A stretch of DNA of 64,000 nucleotides from Bacillota bacterium (GTDB lineage Bacteria; Bacillota; Clostridia; Christensenellales; CAG-138): assembly GCA_023390655.1 (NCBI GenBank), contig JAEWCL010000003.1, positions 310,001 through 374,000 of the forward strand, given 5' to 3'. The position numbers were made by a program, and so were the translations under genes. Shown in pieces: positions 32,791-42,241 of this stretch. Position 1 is the first letter of the stretch. Each line of letters begins with the position of its first letter. A model generated the notes under the pieces. It searched no databases, was not told the DNA's origin, and saw only the letters and a list, made by a program, of their open reading frames with translations.

Positions 32791-33741
32791 ATGGACATGA
32801 CGACTACGCTGAAGGGATCTTATTTTGAAACGCTGTTCCCCCCGGGATGGGATATTGAGCGCATCAGAAATTGTTGCTCCAATCCGCCTGAAAGTATACT
32901 CGAACCGCAACCGTTCTGGAACAAGGGCTTCAATCCCATATCCTGCAAAACCGTTTCGGACTTTGAAGTGCTTCTGGGGCATGAGATCGCCATGCAAATC
33001 AGAATTGCCAAGGAAGAGGGGCGCGAGCTGATCCTGATATTGCCGGTAGGCCCCATGGGCATGTATCGATGGACGGTGTTTTTTCTGAAGGAATGGAATA
33101 TCGACTGTGCGCATGTGCATGGCTTTAATATGGACGAATGGTCGGATGCGCAGGGTAATACGCTGCCGTCCTCCGACCCCGCGGCATTCCAGAATGCAAT
33201 GCTCAAAGCGTTTTACGGTCCCCTCGGATTGCTGACCGTACCGGAAAGCCAGCGCCATTTTGCCACCGCCGAAGAACTGCCGCAATATGCGCAAAAGATT
33301 GCGGAACTGAAGCAAAGGGGCGCCAGGCAGATATTGATATTCGGCATAGGGCGTGCATGCCATATCGCGTTCTGGGAGCCGCATTTTGCTCTTGAATATG
33401 CGACGCAGGAGGAGTGGATGGCGGCCACCTACCGCATCGGTGCGCGCCTGCATCCGCTGACCATCGAGCAAAACGCGCTCACCAGCTTCCGCAGCAATTA
33501 TGCGCTGATTCCCTGTTATGCCAATACTGTTGGCCCGGGCATCATATTCCAGTCCGACTATATTATTGGCGGAGCGGATGGCATATTCTCGCGCGGCATG
33601 CAGTGGCAGGGAATGTCACTCTGGATGACGTTGCGCTACGGACCGGAGACTTGCGTTACTTCCAGCTTTATCCCCACGCTTCCCGGCAAACTATTCTTCG
33701 TGCAGGAACTTGCCGGCCCCCTGTGCGCGGATACAAACTGA
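32791..33741 (+). CDS. NagB-like glucosamine-6-phosphate deaminase/isomerase family protein
   Basis: A 316-residue protein. HVHGFNMDEWSDAQGN near residue 110 and IFGIGRACHIAFWEP near 190 align with the NagB motifs that carry the catalytic Asp and the GHIAFNEP loop, but the loop is altered (GRACHIAFWEP lacks the usual Gly-His order). It is longer than NagB (about 250). Strong ribosome site AGGAGGT at 32776-32782. It is divergent from the sugar transporter operon, 413 bases away, and probably acts on its product. An unusual member whose substrate may not be glucosamine-6-phosphate. Confidence 0.72.
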   Translation: MDMTTTLKGSYFETLFPPGWDIERIRNCCSNPPESILEPQPFWNKGFNPISCKTVSDFEVLLGHEIAMQIRIAKEEGRELILILPVGPMGMYRWTVFFLKEWNIDCAHVHGFNMDEWSDAQGNTLPSSDPAAFQNAMLKAFYGPLGLLTVPESQRHFATAEELPQYAQKIAELKQRGARQILIFGIGRACHIAFWEPHFALEYATQEEWMAATYRIGARLHPLTIEQNALTSFRSNYALIPCYANTVGPGIIFQSDYIIGGADGIFSRGMQWQGMSLWMTLRYGPETCVTSSFIPTLPGKLFFVQELAGPLCADTN

Positions 33742-34356
33742 CCGGTCAGCTGCCTCTGCGCCGGAGGATGGAGATACTTTTACGCCTCGCCTCCGGCCCT
33801 AATACTTATTGGCCCAAACGTTAAGAAGTTTAAAATCAGTCAGTCATAGAAAGAGCTATTTCTAAGCCCAATTCCCCCAGAGGAATCGCACATCCCGAGG
33901 GGGAGTGACAAAATACATCCGAACATGCCTTTCACTAAAGTAAATATGACGTGTCGGTGTTCTTTGGTGGAGCATGTCGGATTCAACACTGAGCTGGATT
34001 CTCCAAAACATAAAAGACTACCTGCTATTTATGCCGGTAGTTCTTTAGCTAATCCTGTATTAATGGATCTCCCTTCATCGACCAGGCTCGATGCGATGCT
34101 CTTCGCCTCGCCCTCCGCAAGCGGACTGAGATGCTGGCTGAGGTGATGCGGGGACATGTAAACTACACAGCCGTTCCAGACTGGAGCACCGAGGTTCAGG
34201 CGGACATTTCCTATTCCGGTGAAGAAGAGTCTGAGCGTTGAATAATGAATTGGCCGATAGGAAGGCGCTGTGTCCCATGCTCCACATAGGGCGTTTCTTT
34301 TGAAGGAGGCACCCATATGAGTATTCCATTTCTCACGAGGTAAACGGAGGTAAGCG
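33742..34356. other. Region of decayed mobile DNA between the NagB-like gene and pdxT
   Basis: No intact gene. It holds the att-like tRNA-end repeat at 33915-33995, described separately. An unrecognised open segment about 34075-34240 on the plus strand ends in SYSGEEESER before a TGA and looks protein-like but has no clear start or family. A short frame of eight codons at 34318 precedes the broken methylase. The general look is a prophage or integrative-element scar. Confidence 0.5.
33915..33995 (-). repeat. Copy of the tRNA-Ala 3' end and its downstream terminator (att-like)
   Basis: The plus-strand sequence ACATCCGAACATGCCTTTCAC, an A-rich stretch, CGTGT and GGTGTTCTTTGGTGGAGCA repeats the region that follows the tRNA-Ala copy at 60979, including the last bases of the tRNA (TGCTCCACCA on the minus strand). 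The rest of the tRNA is missing. Such partial tRNA ends are left by elements that integrate at tRNA genes; the broken phage-type methylase 360 bases away agrees. Confidence 0.6.
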
Positions 34357-34536
34357 ATGAAATATCAAAAATACGGAATCAATTACGCTGATCCACCATG
34401 GCGCTATGTAGCTTGGAGCAGGAAGGAAGCGGCAGGACTGCAGAAAGCCATTATGCGACCATGAGCCTGAATGAAATATGCGCGTTGCCCGTACAAAGCA
34501 TTGCTGCACCGGACAGCGTGCTTTTCTTATGGGCCG
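34357..34536 (+). pseudogene. Frameshifted MT-A70-type adenine methyltransferase fragment
   Basis: From ATG 34357 (GGAGG upstream) the frame reads MKYQKYGINYADPPWRY, with the DPPW catalytic motif of MT-A70/phage adenine methylases, then hits a stop at about 34462. In another frame the family sequence continues as AESHYATMSLNEICALPV and APDSVLFLWAGP, so one frameshift separates the two halves. The C-terminal part is cut off at the end of pdxT. Such enzymes are usual in phages of Bacillota. Confidence 0.78.
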
Positions 34537-34547
34537 GGCCTTTTTTT

Positions 34548-35129
34548 TCAGGTGCAGGCGAAACGGGATGAAACTTTATTCAAAAAATACTGATGAACGC
34601 TCAAGTCGTCCGTCAGCTCGGGATGGAAGGCTGTTACCAGGACATTTTTGCTTTCTGCAGCAATCTGAATGCCGTCTACCGCCGCGAGATTGCGAACGCC
34701 GTCCCCGCAAGAGGCGATATACGGCGCGCGTATAAAGGTCATGGGGATTTCCCCGATGCCGGAAAACGTCTCCTTTGTGGTAAAGCTGCCAAGCTGCCGC
34801 CCGTAAGCGTTCCTTTTGACCACGATATCGATGCTTTTAAAGTAAGCAGTAGGCTCGTTGTCTATTTTCTCGGCCAGCAGGATCATACCGGCACATGTCC
34901 CGAAAACGGGAAGACCAGCGGCAATCAGTCCTTTGAGCGGCTTAAAGAGGCCCGTCTCACGAAGGAGCCGGCCGATTACGGTACTCTCCCCGCCGGGAAG
35001 GATCAGTCCGTCGATATTGTCATCCAGGTCAGCGTTCTTACGGATTTCGAAGCTGTCAACACCAAGCTTTTCAAGGGCGGCGGTGTGCTCGGCAAAGCCG
35101 CCCTGAAGCGCCAGAACACCGATTCTCAT
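34548..35129 (-). CDS. pdxT: Pyridoxal 5'-phosphate synthase glutaminase subunit
   Basis: A 193-residue class I glutaminase that feeds ammonia to PdxS for pyridoxal phosphate synthesis. The start MRIGVLALQGGFAEHTAAL and GLILPGGESTVIGRLL are family signatures; the nucleophile Cys is in GTCAGMILLA and the His-x-Glu pair in TAFHPELTDD. It overlaps pdxS by four bases (ATGA). PLP made here serves the several PLP enzymes in the window, though that link is general. Confidence 0.96.
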   Translation of the reverse strand: MRIGVLALQGGFAEHTAALEKLGVDSFEIRKNADLDDNIDGLILPGGESTVIGRLLRETGLFKPLKGLIAAGLPVFGTCAGMILLAEKIDNEPTAYFKSIDIVVKRNAYGRQLGSFTTKETFSGIGEIPMTFIRAPYIASCGDGVRNLAAVDGIQIAAESKNVLVTAFHPELTDDLSVHQYFLNKVSSRFACT

Positions 35130-35998
35130 AAGCCGCGCTCCGCCATCAGGAGCTTAATCTCCCGCTCATTGATACCAACCATCGCTTCGCCGAGATCCTC
35201 GGACAGTTCAGCCAGTATCTTGGGGTCATTATAGTTCGTAACAGCCCTGACAATCGCGTGGGCGCGCTTTTCTGGATCGCCTGATTTGAATATGCCTGAC
35301 CCGACAAAGACGCCCTCAGCCCCGAGTTGCATCATAAGCGCCGCATCCGCCGGGGTAGCGACGCCGCCGGCTGCAAAATTGACGACTGGCAGGCGGCCAT
35401 GCGCATGAACGCTGCGGACGAGCTCATATGGGACCTGAAGTTCCTTTGCCGCTTGGAACAGCTCATCATCCCGCATGTTTTGGATGTGCCGAATCTGTTG
35501 ATTCATAAGGCGTATATGGCGAACGGCCTGTACGGCGTTGCCCGTACCGGGTTCTCCTTTCGTGCGGATCATCGAAGCACCTTCGGCGATCCGCCGCAAG
35601 GCCTCGCCTAAATCCTTCGCGCCGCACACAAACGGAACGCTAAACTTCGTTTTGTCAATGTGAAATGTATCGTCCGCGGGGGAAAGCACTTCACTCTCAT
35701 CAATATAGTCAATCTCAATGGCTTCAAGGATTTGTGCCTCAACAAAATGGCCGATACGGACCTTTGCCATAACCGGTATTGTGACTGCCTTCTGGATGCC
35801 CCGGACCATTTTCGGGTCGCTCATTCTTGAAACGCCACCCGCCGCGCGTATGTCGGCAGGAATACGTTCAAGCGCCATTACGGCACAAGCGCCCGCGTCC
35901 TCTGCAATCTTTGCCTGCTCAGGCGTTGTTACGTCCATAATAACGCCGCCCTTGAGCATCTGTGCCAGGTTTTTATTGAGTTCATAGCGGTTGTTCAT
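35126..35998 (-). CDS. pdxS: Pyridoxal 5'-phosphate synthase lyase subunit
   Basis: A 290-residue (beta/alpha)8 enzyme that builds PLP from ribose 5-phosphate, glyceraldehyde 3-phosphate and ammonia. Recognised by GGVIMDVTTPEQAKIAEDAGA, ALERIPADIRAAGGVSRM, the active-site lysine in MAKVRIGHFVEAQIL and RTKGEPGTGNAVQAVRH. The length is standard. Divergent from the PdxR-like regulator, 121 bases apart, and the first gene of pdxST. Confidence 0.97.
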   Translation of the reverse strand: MNNRYELNKNLAQMLKGGVIMDVTTPEQAKIAEDAGACAVMALERIPADIRAAGGVSRMSDPKMVRGIQKAVTIPVMAKVRIGHFVEAQILEAIEIDYIDESEVLSPADDTFHIDKTKFSVPFVCGAKDLGEALRRIAEGASMIRTKGEPGTGNAVQAVRHIRLMNQQIRHIQNMRDDELFQAAKELQVPYELVRSVHAHGRLPVVNFAAGGVATPADAALMMQLGAEGVFVGSGIFKSGDPEKRAHAIVRAVTNYNDPKILAELSEDLGEAMVGINEREIKLLMAERGL

Positions 35999-36119
35999 AC
36001 TGGTATCCCTCCATTGCTCTTGTATTTGTAACCCGTACGCCTTATTATAGAAACAAAACTGGATACATAAAAAAGCTTCAGTTTGTATTTAGTTTATGGT
36101 ATCAGATTGGAGAAACATC

Positions 36120-37523
36120 ATGGGCGAATTAACGCTGCGGCTTGATAAGGAAGGCGCAACGCCGTTGTTTGAACAGCTGTATATACATATCAAACGTGAA
36201 ATTATAGGGGGACATTTCGTACAGAATGAAAAGCTGCCATCCAAACGCAGGTTGGCAGTTTCCTTGCAATGCAGTCAAAATACGGTTCAGGCGGCGTACA
36301 ACCAGCTCGTCGATGAAGGCTACCTGAAGGTCAGGCCCAAAAGCGGCTACTATGTTGCCGCGCTTGACGGCATTCTGACACTGGACGCAACAAGGTCTGT
36401 TATATCCGGCGGCCAAAATCAGACGATTTCTTATACATATGATTTTTCCCATCAGGGCGTCGATTTTGAGTGCTTTCCGTTTGCAATCTGGCGCAGGCTG
36501 ACACGCGATGTGATAAACGAAACCGACAGAGCTCTGATGCAGACCGGACATCCGCAAGGCCTCTTGGCACTGCGCGCCAGCATTGCGCGCTATCTGCACC
36601 AATCACGTGGTGTTAACTGCACACCCGAGCAGATCATAACCAGCTCAGGCACAGAGTTTCTGCTGCAGCTGCTTGTCCAACTGTTTGACGACGCTGCTGT
36701 ATATGCAATAGAAAACCCGGGATATGAAAAGCTTTCTATGATTTTTCATTCCAACAGAGCCTGTGTAACTGCTGTTCCTCTCGACAAAAATGGTATGCTG
36801 CCTGAGGCGCTTGAAAGAAGCGGGGCAAATGTCGCCTGTATCACCCCGTCACACCAGTTCCCCACAGGCAGTATTATGCCCGTTGCCCGAAGGATTCAGA
36901 TGCTTAATTGGGCATATGCGAAACCAGACCGTTTCATTGTTGAAGATGATTACGATAGCGAATTCCGCTACTCGGGTAAGCCAATCCCCTCGCTGCAGGG
37001 GCTTGACCACCAGTATAAGGTGATCTATATCGGCGCATTTTCAAAATCCCTCTCTCCCGCTCTGCGGATCAGTTATATGGTACTGCCGGAGGCGCTTATC
37101 AGGCGCTACAAGGAAAAGCTTAGTTTTTACATCTGCCCGGTGCCGACGATTGAGCAGAAAGTGCTGCAGCTTTTTATTGATGAAGGGCACTTTGAACGTC
37201 ACCTAAACCGCGTCCGGAACCTGTACCGGCGAAAACGCGAGACACTTGTCGCTACTATCCATGACGCGATGCCCGGAGCCGAAATACACGGCACATCGGC
37301 AGGGCTTCACTGTACTCTGCGCGTCAACAACGGCATGCGTGAACAGGAATTGATTGACGCTGCGCGGTTACAAGGGGTAAAGGTCTATGGGTTGTCACGA
37401 TATTATTCCGTATCTTTAAACAGAGATGACAACACATTGCTGATCGGCTTTGCTACACTTAAAATCAGTGAAATTTTGGACGCAGTAGACAGGCTTAAGA
37501 GAGCGTGGTTTCCTTATACTTGA
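36120..37523 (+). CDS. MocR/PdxR-type regulator (GntR helix fused to aminotransferase fold)
   Basis: A 467-residue regulator. The N-terminal GntR winged helix covers about residues 5-75 (LFEQLYIHIKREIIGGHF, then LPSKRRLAVSLQCSQNTVQAAY). The rest is a type I aminotransferase-like domain that binds PLP, with Asp-Asp-Tyr in VEDDYDSEFRY and the PLP lysine in YIGAFSKSLSPALR. Position opposite pdxST fits PdxR, which activates pdxST when PLP is low. The shared 121-base gap has the repeat-like pieces AAACTGGATACA and CAGTTTGTATTT that could be its sites. ATG 36120 with TTGGAGA upstream. Confidence 0.9.
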   Translation: MGELTLRLDKEGATPLFEQLYIHIKREIIGGHFVQNEKLPSKRRLAVSLQCSQNTVQAAYNQLVDEGYLKVRPKSGYYVAALDGILTLDATRSVISGGQNQTISYTYDFSHQGVDFECFPFAIWRRLTRDVINETDRALMQTGHPQGLLALRASIARYLHQSRGVNCTPEQIITSSGTEFLLQLLVQLFDDAAVYAIENPGYEKLSMIFHSNRACVTAVPLDKNGMLPEALERSGANVACITPSHQFPTGSIMPVARRIQMLNWAYAKPDRFIVEDDYDSEFRYSGKPIPSLQGLDHQYKVIYIGAFSKSLSPALRISYMVLPEALIRRYKEKLSFYICPVPTIEQKVLQLFIDEGHFERHLNRVRNLYRRKRETLVATIHDAMPGAEIHGTSAGLHCTLRVNNGMREQELIDAARLQGVKVYGLSRYYSVSLNRDDNTLLIGFATLKISEILDAVDRLKRAWFPYT

Positions 37524-37891
37524 TGAACAAAACTCACGGCAAAACCGCCGTGCCGTTGGTAACGGCACTGAAAAATGCGATATTCTCCTCTTGATAAAAT
37601 GTGGGAACTTAAGGCTGCTCTGGACAGGCAAATCAAAATAACTTCTGCATATTGCCGACACTCTGCAATGGTTGGGCGCTGCGCCGGTAAAAAGAGTACA
37701 GAAGCAAAGGGGAAATCGGTCTTTTTTTCACGCTGATTTCGGAAGAAAGCCTAAATTTTTCCTGTGCCCCATGCCCAAGGTATTGGTCGCGCCAGTATAT
37801 TACAGCTTACAACTCGTTTATAAGCTTACCTTTTTTGCTAAAATCCAGTGACTAAGAAACGCGAGAGCTATGTAAGGAACACGATTGTATC
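37524..37891. other. Intergenic stretch without a gene
   Basis: A hairpin CACGGC/GCCGTG at about 37537-37554, directly followed by CCGTT/AACGG, may end the PdxR-like transcript but lacks a T run. Nothing else is evident. The promoter of the next gene starts at 37892. Confidence 0.5.
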
Positions 37892-37933
37892 TTGACATCT
37901 TAATTAAAACGACGTTATAATAACTCCGTTATT
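37892..37933 (+). promoter_or_regulatory. Promoter with overlapping palindrome of the first TetR gene
   Basis: TTGACA (37892-37897), 18-base spacer, TATAAT (37916-37921). The palindrome AATAAC-TCC-GTTATT (37919-37933) overlaps the -10 and the likely transcription start, a position suited to autorepression by the TetR protein encoded at 37969. Confidence 0.7.
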
Positions 37934-37968
37934 TCTAATAATGATATTGTTTGCAGAAGGTGAACCAC

Positions 37969-38580
37969 GTGAAGCGTCAGACGGAAGGCATTTCAGAAAA
38001 ACTGCTGGAATGTGCGGAAAAGGAATTCCTGTCAAAGGGCTTTAATGATGCCTCCTTGCGAGATATTGCAGGCAGTGCTGGTGTCAGCACCAGCACGATT
38101 TACACCCGCTTTGGTGATAAGCTCGGTCTGTTGCGCGCGATCATTGCTCCGGTAGCAGATGAATTGAAGGCCATGTATGTGTCGGGTCTTAATTCGTTTT
38201 TTTCACAGCAGGTCGACGCGCAGAAAGCAACAATGCAGGCAATGGCAGCGACTGGCCAACGCGGGATGATCGATTTCATTTATGACAATATCGCTGTTTT
38301 CAGACTTCTGATGATTATGCCTGTGGAAGCCATGCGCTCGGAAATAATCGATGCTTTTTCGCAAATTAATGTGCAAAGTACGACTAGGTATATCGAGGCG
38401 ATAGGAAGCGATGCCTTTACTGCCGGACGCATGACGCCGACGCTGCTGTATACAATTTCTACAGCCTTTTTTGCAGGGGTTATGGAGACTGTCAAGCAGG
38501 ATATGACGCGCGAGCAAGCTTACCGGCACCTTGCGTTGCTGCAGAATTTTTTTAGAACTGGCTGGGCGGGTGTTTTTTGA
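37969..38580 (+). CDS. TetR-family repressor of the first ABC cassette
   Basis: A 203-residue regulator with the N-terminal helix-turn-helix NDASLRDIAGSAGVSTSTIYTRFGDKLGLL and a ligand-binding C-terminal half. I chose GTG 37969, eight bases from AGAAGG; TTG 37951 is an in-frame alternative upstream of it. It is followed by an operator palindrome (38678-38699) and the first pair of ABC half-transporters. The probable ligand is a substrate of the transporter or a metal complex; not shown by sequence. Confidence 0.85.
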   Translation: MKRQTEGISEKLLECAEKEFLSKGFNDASLRDIAGSAGVSTSTIYTRFGDKLGLLRAIIAPVADELKAMYVSGLNSFFSQQVDAQKATMQAMAATGQRGMIDFIYDNIAVFRLLMIMPVEAMRSEIIDAFSQINVQSTTRYIEAIGSDAFTAGRMTPTLLYTISTAFFAGVMETVKQDMTREQAYRHLALLQNFFRTGWAGVF

Positions 38581-38677
38581 CAGACAAGCATAGATCCCTT
38601 TGACCGAAATATAAACCGGAAAATACGCAAGCATCTGCTGCGCTGACGGCACCGACGCTTGCGTATATAAAAGATTA

Positions 38678-38699
38678 TTGGTTAGTCTTATCTAACCAA
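38678..38699. promoter_or_regulatory. Palindromic operator before the first ABC pair
   Basis: TTGGTTAG-N6-CTAACCAA, a perfect 8-bp inverted repeat ending 15 bases before the start codon and touching the ribosome site. The same GGTTAG-N6-CTAACC core stands before the other two ABC pairs. Confidence 0.75.
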
Positions 38700-38714
38700 A
38701 AGGAGACGAAACCA

Positions 38715-40460
38715 ATGGGAAAAGAGAACATGAAATCCATCCCACCATTCGCACGGCTGATGCGTTTTGCCGCGCCCCACAAAAGAGGGTTTATAAAATC
38801 AGTCCTCCTTGCGGTTACAGGTGTTGTCTGCGGCGTTGTCCCATACTTTATCGCTGCGAACGTGATTGTGGCGCTCATTGACGGAAACCGAGACATCGGT
38901 TTTTATGCGCTGTGGTGCGGGGTAGCCGCTGCAAGTTATATTATAAAATCCGTAACAGCATCGCTTTCTACGAGCACCTCCCATGAGGCAACCTTTGCTG
39001 TGCTTAGCGAGGTACGGCGCGCCGTCTGTGCAAAGTTTGCACGCCTGCCGATGGGTTTTGTACTGCAAAGCCCCTCCGGGAAACTGAAAAATAGCGTTGT
39101 GGAGCGAGTTGAGCAGCTTGAAATACCTCTGGCACACATGATTCCGGAATTGTCAGCCGATCTTCTTGTCCCGTTGGTTATCGTCGCATATCTGTTTGTT
39201 CTCGACTGGCGCATGGCCTTGTCAGCACTGGCTGTGTTCGCTCTCGCCATACTCTGCTATCTGATGATGATGCACACCTATCCCAAGCGATACGGCGAAG
39301 TTGTGGCTGCCGGAAAACACATGAGCGCGACGACTGTGGAATACATCAACGGCATCGAAGTGATCAAGACATTCAACCAATCGGAAGGCTCTTATAAAAA
39401 GTTTTCCGATGCTGTGCGCCGCAACACAGACACCATTCTAGACTGGGCGAAATCGACACAAAGTTACAGCGCAGTCATGATGTGCCTGATGCCTGCCGTG
39501 CTTCTATTTGTTCTTCCGGTTGGAATTCTATGCCACGCTGGTGGCAGTCTGCCCATTTCGGAGTTAATCATTTGCGTCATGCTCTCTCTTGGCATCATTG
39601 AACCTTTGGCGGCGGCGGTCTTTCTGACGGATGACGTGGCAAAGATCGGAACGATGATGAACGAGTTCGGCGCAATTCTCGATGCAGAGGAAATGCGTCG
39701 TCCGGAGCGTCCGGTGAAAATCGAACACTTTAATATTTCCCTTAAAAACGTATGCTTTGGATACGGCGAAAAGGAAGTCTTGCACGATGTCAGCCTGGAA
39801 ATCAAAGAAGGTGAGAAGACTGCACTGGTAGGCGCGTCCGGCAGCGGCAAGTCCACAATTGCGAGGCTGATTGCTTCGCTATGGGATGTAACCTCCGGCA
39901 GCGTACAAATCGGCGGTGTCGACATCCGTAAAATCCCAATGGAACAGCACGCAGACATCGTTTCCTATGTCTCACAGGATAACTATCTGTTTAACGACAC
40001 CGTTCTCAACAACATTCGCGTGGGCCGTCCGGGGGCGACGGACAAGCAGGTTGAGGAGGCTGCAAAAGCCTCAGGCTGCCACGCGTTCATCATGTCGCTG
40101 CCAAACGGATACAAGACGATCTGCGGCGGTGCGGGCGGAGGGCTTTCGGGCGGAGAGCGGCAGCGGATCACCATAGCTCGCGCCATGATGAAAGATGCGC
40201 CAATCGTCATACTGGACGAAGCGACTTCCTACACCGACCCCGAAAACGAAGCCGTCATCCAAAAGGCCATCGGCAACTTGACAAAGGGCAAGACGCTTAT
40301 CGTGATTGCTCATCGGCTGTCAACAATAACAAATTTTGAACAGATCGTCGTTGTGGATCAGGGCGGCATTTTAGCCGCAGAACGCCATGACGAGCTTCTT
40401 AAAAGCTGTGAGCACTACCGCTCGATGTGGAACGCACACATCGGAACAAAGGAGGCCTAA
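38715..40460 (+). CDS. ABC half-transporter, first pair, gene A
   Basis: A 581-residue fusion of a six-helix membrane domain (residues 20-310) and an ATPase domain. Walker A GASGSGKSTIARLI, signature LSGGERQRITIARAM and Walker B IVILDEATSYTDPENE are intact, so ATP hydrolysis is expected. The Q-loop is SYVSQDNYLFNDTV. It works as a heterodimer with the next gene, five bases away. Similar TetR-linked pairs include siderophore importers of exporter fold (YbtPQ/IrtAB) as well as drug exporters; here the pair is co-transcribed with an oligopeptide/nickel-type importer. Confidence 0.9.
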   Translation: MGKENMKSIPPFARLMRFAAPHKRGFIKSVLLAVTGVVCGVVPYFIAANVIVALIDGNRDIGFYALWCGVAAASYIIKSVTASLSTSTSHEATFAVLSEVRRAVCAKFARLPMGFVLQSPSGKLKNSVVERVEQLEIPLAHMIPELSADLLVPLVIVAYLFVLDWRMALSALAVFALAILCYLMMMHTYPKRYGEVVAAGKHMSATTVEYINGIEVIKTFNQSEGSYKKFSDAVRRNTDTILDWAKSTQSYSAVMMCLMPAVLLFVLPVGILCHAGGSLPISELIICVMLSLGIIEPLAAAVFLTDDVAKIGTMMNEFGAILDAEEMRRPERPVKIEHFNISLKNVCFGYGEKEVLHDVSLEIKEGEKTALVGASGSGKSTIARLIASLWDVTSGSVQIGGVDIRKIPMEQHADIVSYVSQDNYLFNDTVLNNIRVGRPGATDKQVEEAAKASGCHAFIMSLPNGYKTICGGAGGGLSGGERQRITIARAMMKDAPIVILDEATSYTDPENEAVIQKAIGNLTKGKTLIVIAHRLSTITNFEQIVVVDQGGILAAERHDELLKSCEHYRSMWNAHIGTKEA

Positions 40461-40465
40461 TTAAG

Positions 40466-42241
40466 ATGATACAAGCCTACAAAAAGTTTTTTGCCTTTTC
40501 CGCCCGTTATAAGGGGGAATGGAAAAAGGCGATTATACTTGAGATATTAAACAGCATATTGATGTCGCTCCAGTTCCCGGCCATCATGATGATGCTTGCA
40601 TCGGTGCTGTCCGATTCCCCACGCCCGATTTGGGCATTTGCGGCTTTCGGAACCATGCTGGCAAGGCTCATTGGGTCGATTGCATGCAGGCAGTCGATCC
40701 ATACGAAAGAAGGCATTGCCAGCTATCGGACCTGCGAGGACAAACGCATTGAGATTGGCGAACGCCTAAAATATATGCCCATGGGCTTTTTCGGCGGGCA
40801 CAGCCTTGGTAATATCACGGCTGTTGCAACCACGACTATGGATGATTTGCAGGCAATGGCCCTCGCCGTCATTGTCAGAACGCTCAACGGTGTGATTCAC
40901 ACAATCGTACTCGCGCTTTGCATGTGTGTGTTCAATCTGTGGGTGGGTATCATCATCTTACTTGGCACACTGATTTTCATTTTGCTAAACGGTGCTCTTT
41001 TGAAAAAATCAGAGACAGCATCCCCTATACGTCTTGCCGCCCAGGCAAAGCTGGTAGATGCAGTGCTGGAGTATATACAGGGAATGGGCGTTGTCAAGTC
41101 CTTTCACTTAATGAAGGACGCAAGCAGTAATTTAGAACGGACCATCAACGAAACCGAGCGCGAGAATTTGAAAGTCGAGCGCTTGGCAATACCATATACC
41201 GCGGCGGAAAGTGCGGTTTTGCACATTACGGCCGTGGCCGTAGTATTTGTTACAATCGCCTTGTTTTTGTCAGGGCAACTTGCGCTCTCGGTCAGCCTGA
41301 TGATCGTTATAAGTGCCTACATGATGTTCAGTTTGTTGCTGTCCGCCGGCAAGATGTTCGTGATGATGCCTTTTATCATTGCTTCTATAGACCGTGTAGA
41401 GGCTGTGAGCAAAAGCCCCTCTATGGATGTTGACGGAGCGGAGTTAAGCCCGAGCAGCTTTGAGATCAAGCTTAAAGATGTCTGCTTCGGCTACGGCGAC
41501 ACGCAAATTATAAAAGATGTGTCTCTGACGATACCGCAAAACACCACAACGGCAGTCGTAGGCGCGTCCGGCAGTGGAAAGACCACGCTCTGCAATCTCA
41601 TGGCCCGCTTCTGGGATGTGGATTCCGGCAGTATCATGCTTGGCGGGCACGATGTGCGGGAATATTCGCTCGACAGCCTGCTGAAGAATTTCAGTATGGT
41701 GTTCCAGAACGTTTATCTGTTCAACGACACCATTGAAAACAACATTAAATTCGGCAAACCCGATGCTGCGCGCAGTGAGGTGGCTGAAGCGGCCAAACAG
41801 GCCTGCTGCCATGATTTTATCGCCGCGTTGCCGGAGGGCTACGATACTGTGCTGGGAGAAGGCGGCGCAACGGTGTCGGGCGGAGAAAAGCAGCGCATTT
41901 CCATCGCCCGCGCTATTTTGAAGAACGCACCCATCATTATTCTGGATGAGGCCACCGCAAATGTGGACCCCGAAAATGAAAATCTGCTGGCAGACGCTAT
42001 CTCGTCGCTTACCCGCAACAAGACCGTCATCATGATTGCCCACCGAATGAAAACCGTCAAAAACGCGGACAAGATCGTCGTGCTTGACGGAGGCCGGATT
42101 GTCCAGCAGGGGCAGCATGATGAGTTGATGGCCCAGGCGGGTATCTATTCCCGCTTTGTGATGGAAAGACAGCAGGCCGAAAGCTGGCAGTTTGCTTCGC
42201 CGGGCCTGACCAAGACGGTCGCTGCCGGAGGCAAAGCATGA
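40466..42241 (+). CDS. ABC half-transporter, first pair, gene B
   Basis: A 591-residue partner of the preceding protein with the same layout. Walker A GASGSGKTTLCNLMARF, Q-loop SMVFQNVYLFNDTIENN, signature VSGGEKQRISIARAI and Walker B IIILDEATANVDPENE are intact. ATG 40466 follows AAAGGAGG; the ATG at 40427 lies within gene A. The start of the permease gene at 42238 overlaps its stop (ATGA), which places both transporters in one operon. Confidence 0.9.
   Translation: MIQAYKKFFAFSARYKGEWKKAIILEILNSILMSLQFPAIMMMLASVLSDSPRPIWAFAAFGTMLARLIGSIACRQSIHTKEGIASYRTCEDKRIEIGERLKYMPMGFFGGHSLGNITAVATTTMDDLQAMALAVIVRTLNGVIHTIVLALCMCVFNLWVGIIILLGTLIFILLNGALLKKSETASPIRLAAQAKLVDAVLEYIQGMGVVKSFHLMKDASSNLERTINETERENLKVERLAIPYTAAESAVLHITAVAVVFVTIALFLSGQLALSVSLMIVISAYMMFSLLLSAGKMFVMMPFIIASIDRVEAVSKSPSMDVDGAELSPSSFEIKLKDVCFGYGDTQIIKDVSLTIPQNTTTAVVGASGSGKTTLCNLMARFWDVDSGSIMLGGHDVREYSLDSLLKNFSMVFQNVYLFNDTIENNIKFGKPDAARSEVAEAAKQACCHDFIAALPEGYDTVLGEGGATVSGGEKQRISIARAILKNAPIIILDEATANVDPENENLLADAISSLTRNKTVIMIAHRMKTVKNADKIVVLDGGRIVQQGQHDELMAQAGIYSRFVMERQQAESWQFASPGLTKTVAAGGKA

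Noticed and set aside
33742..34356. CRISPR array or phage gene cluster
   Set aside because: No regularly spaced repeats; only single remnants are visible.
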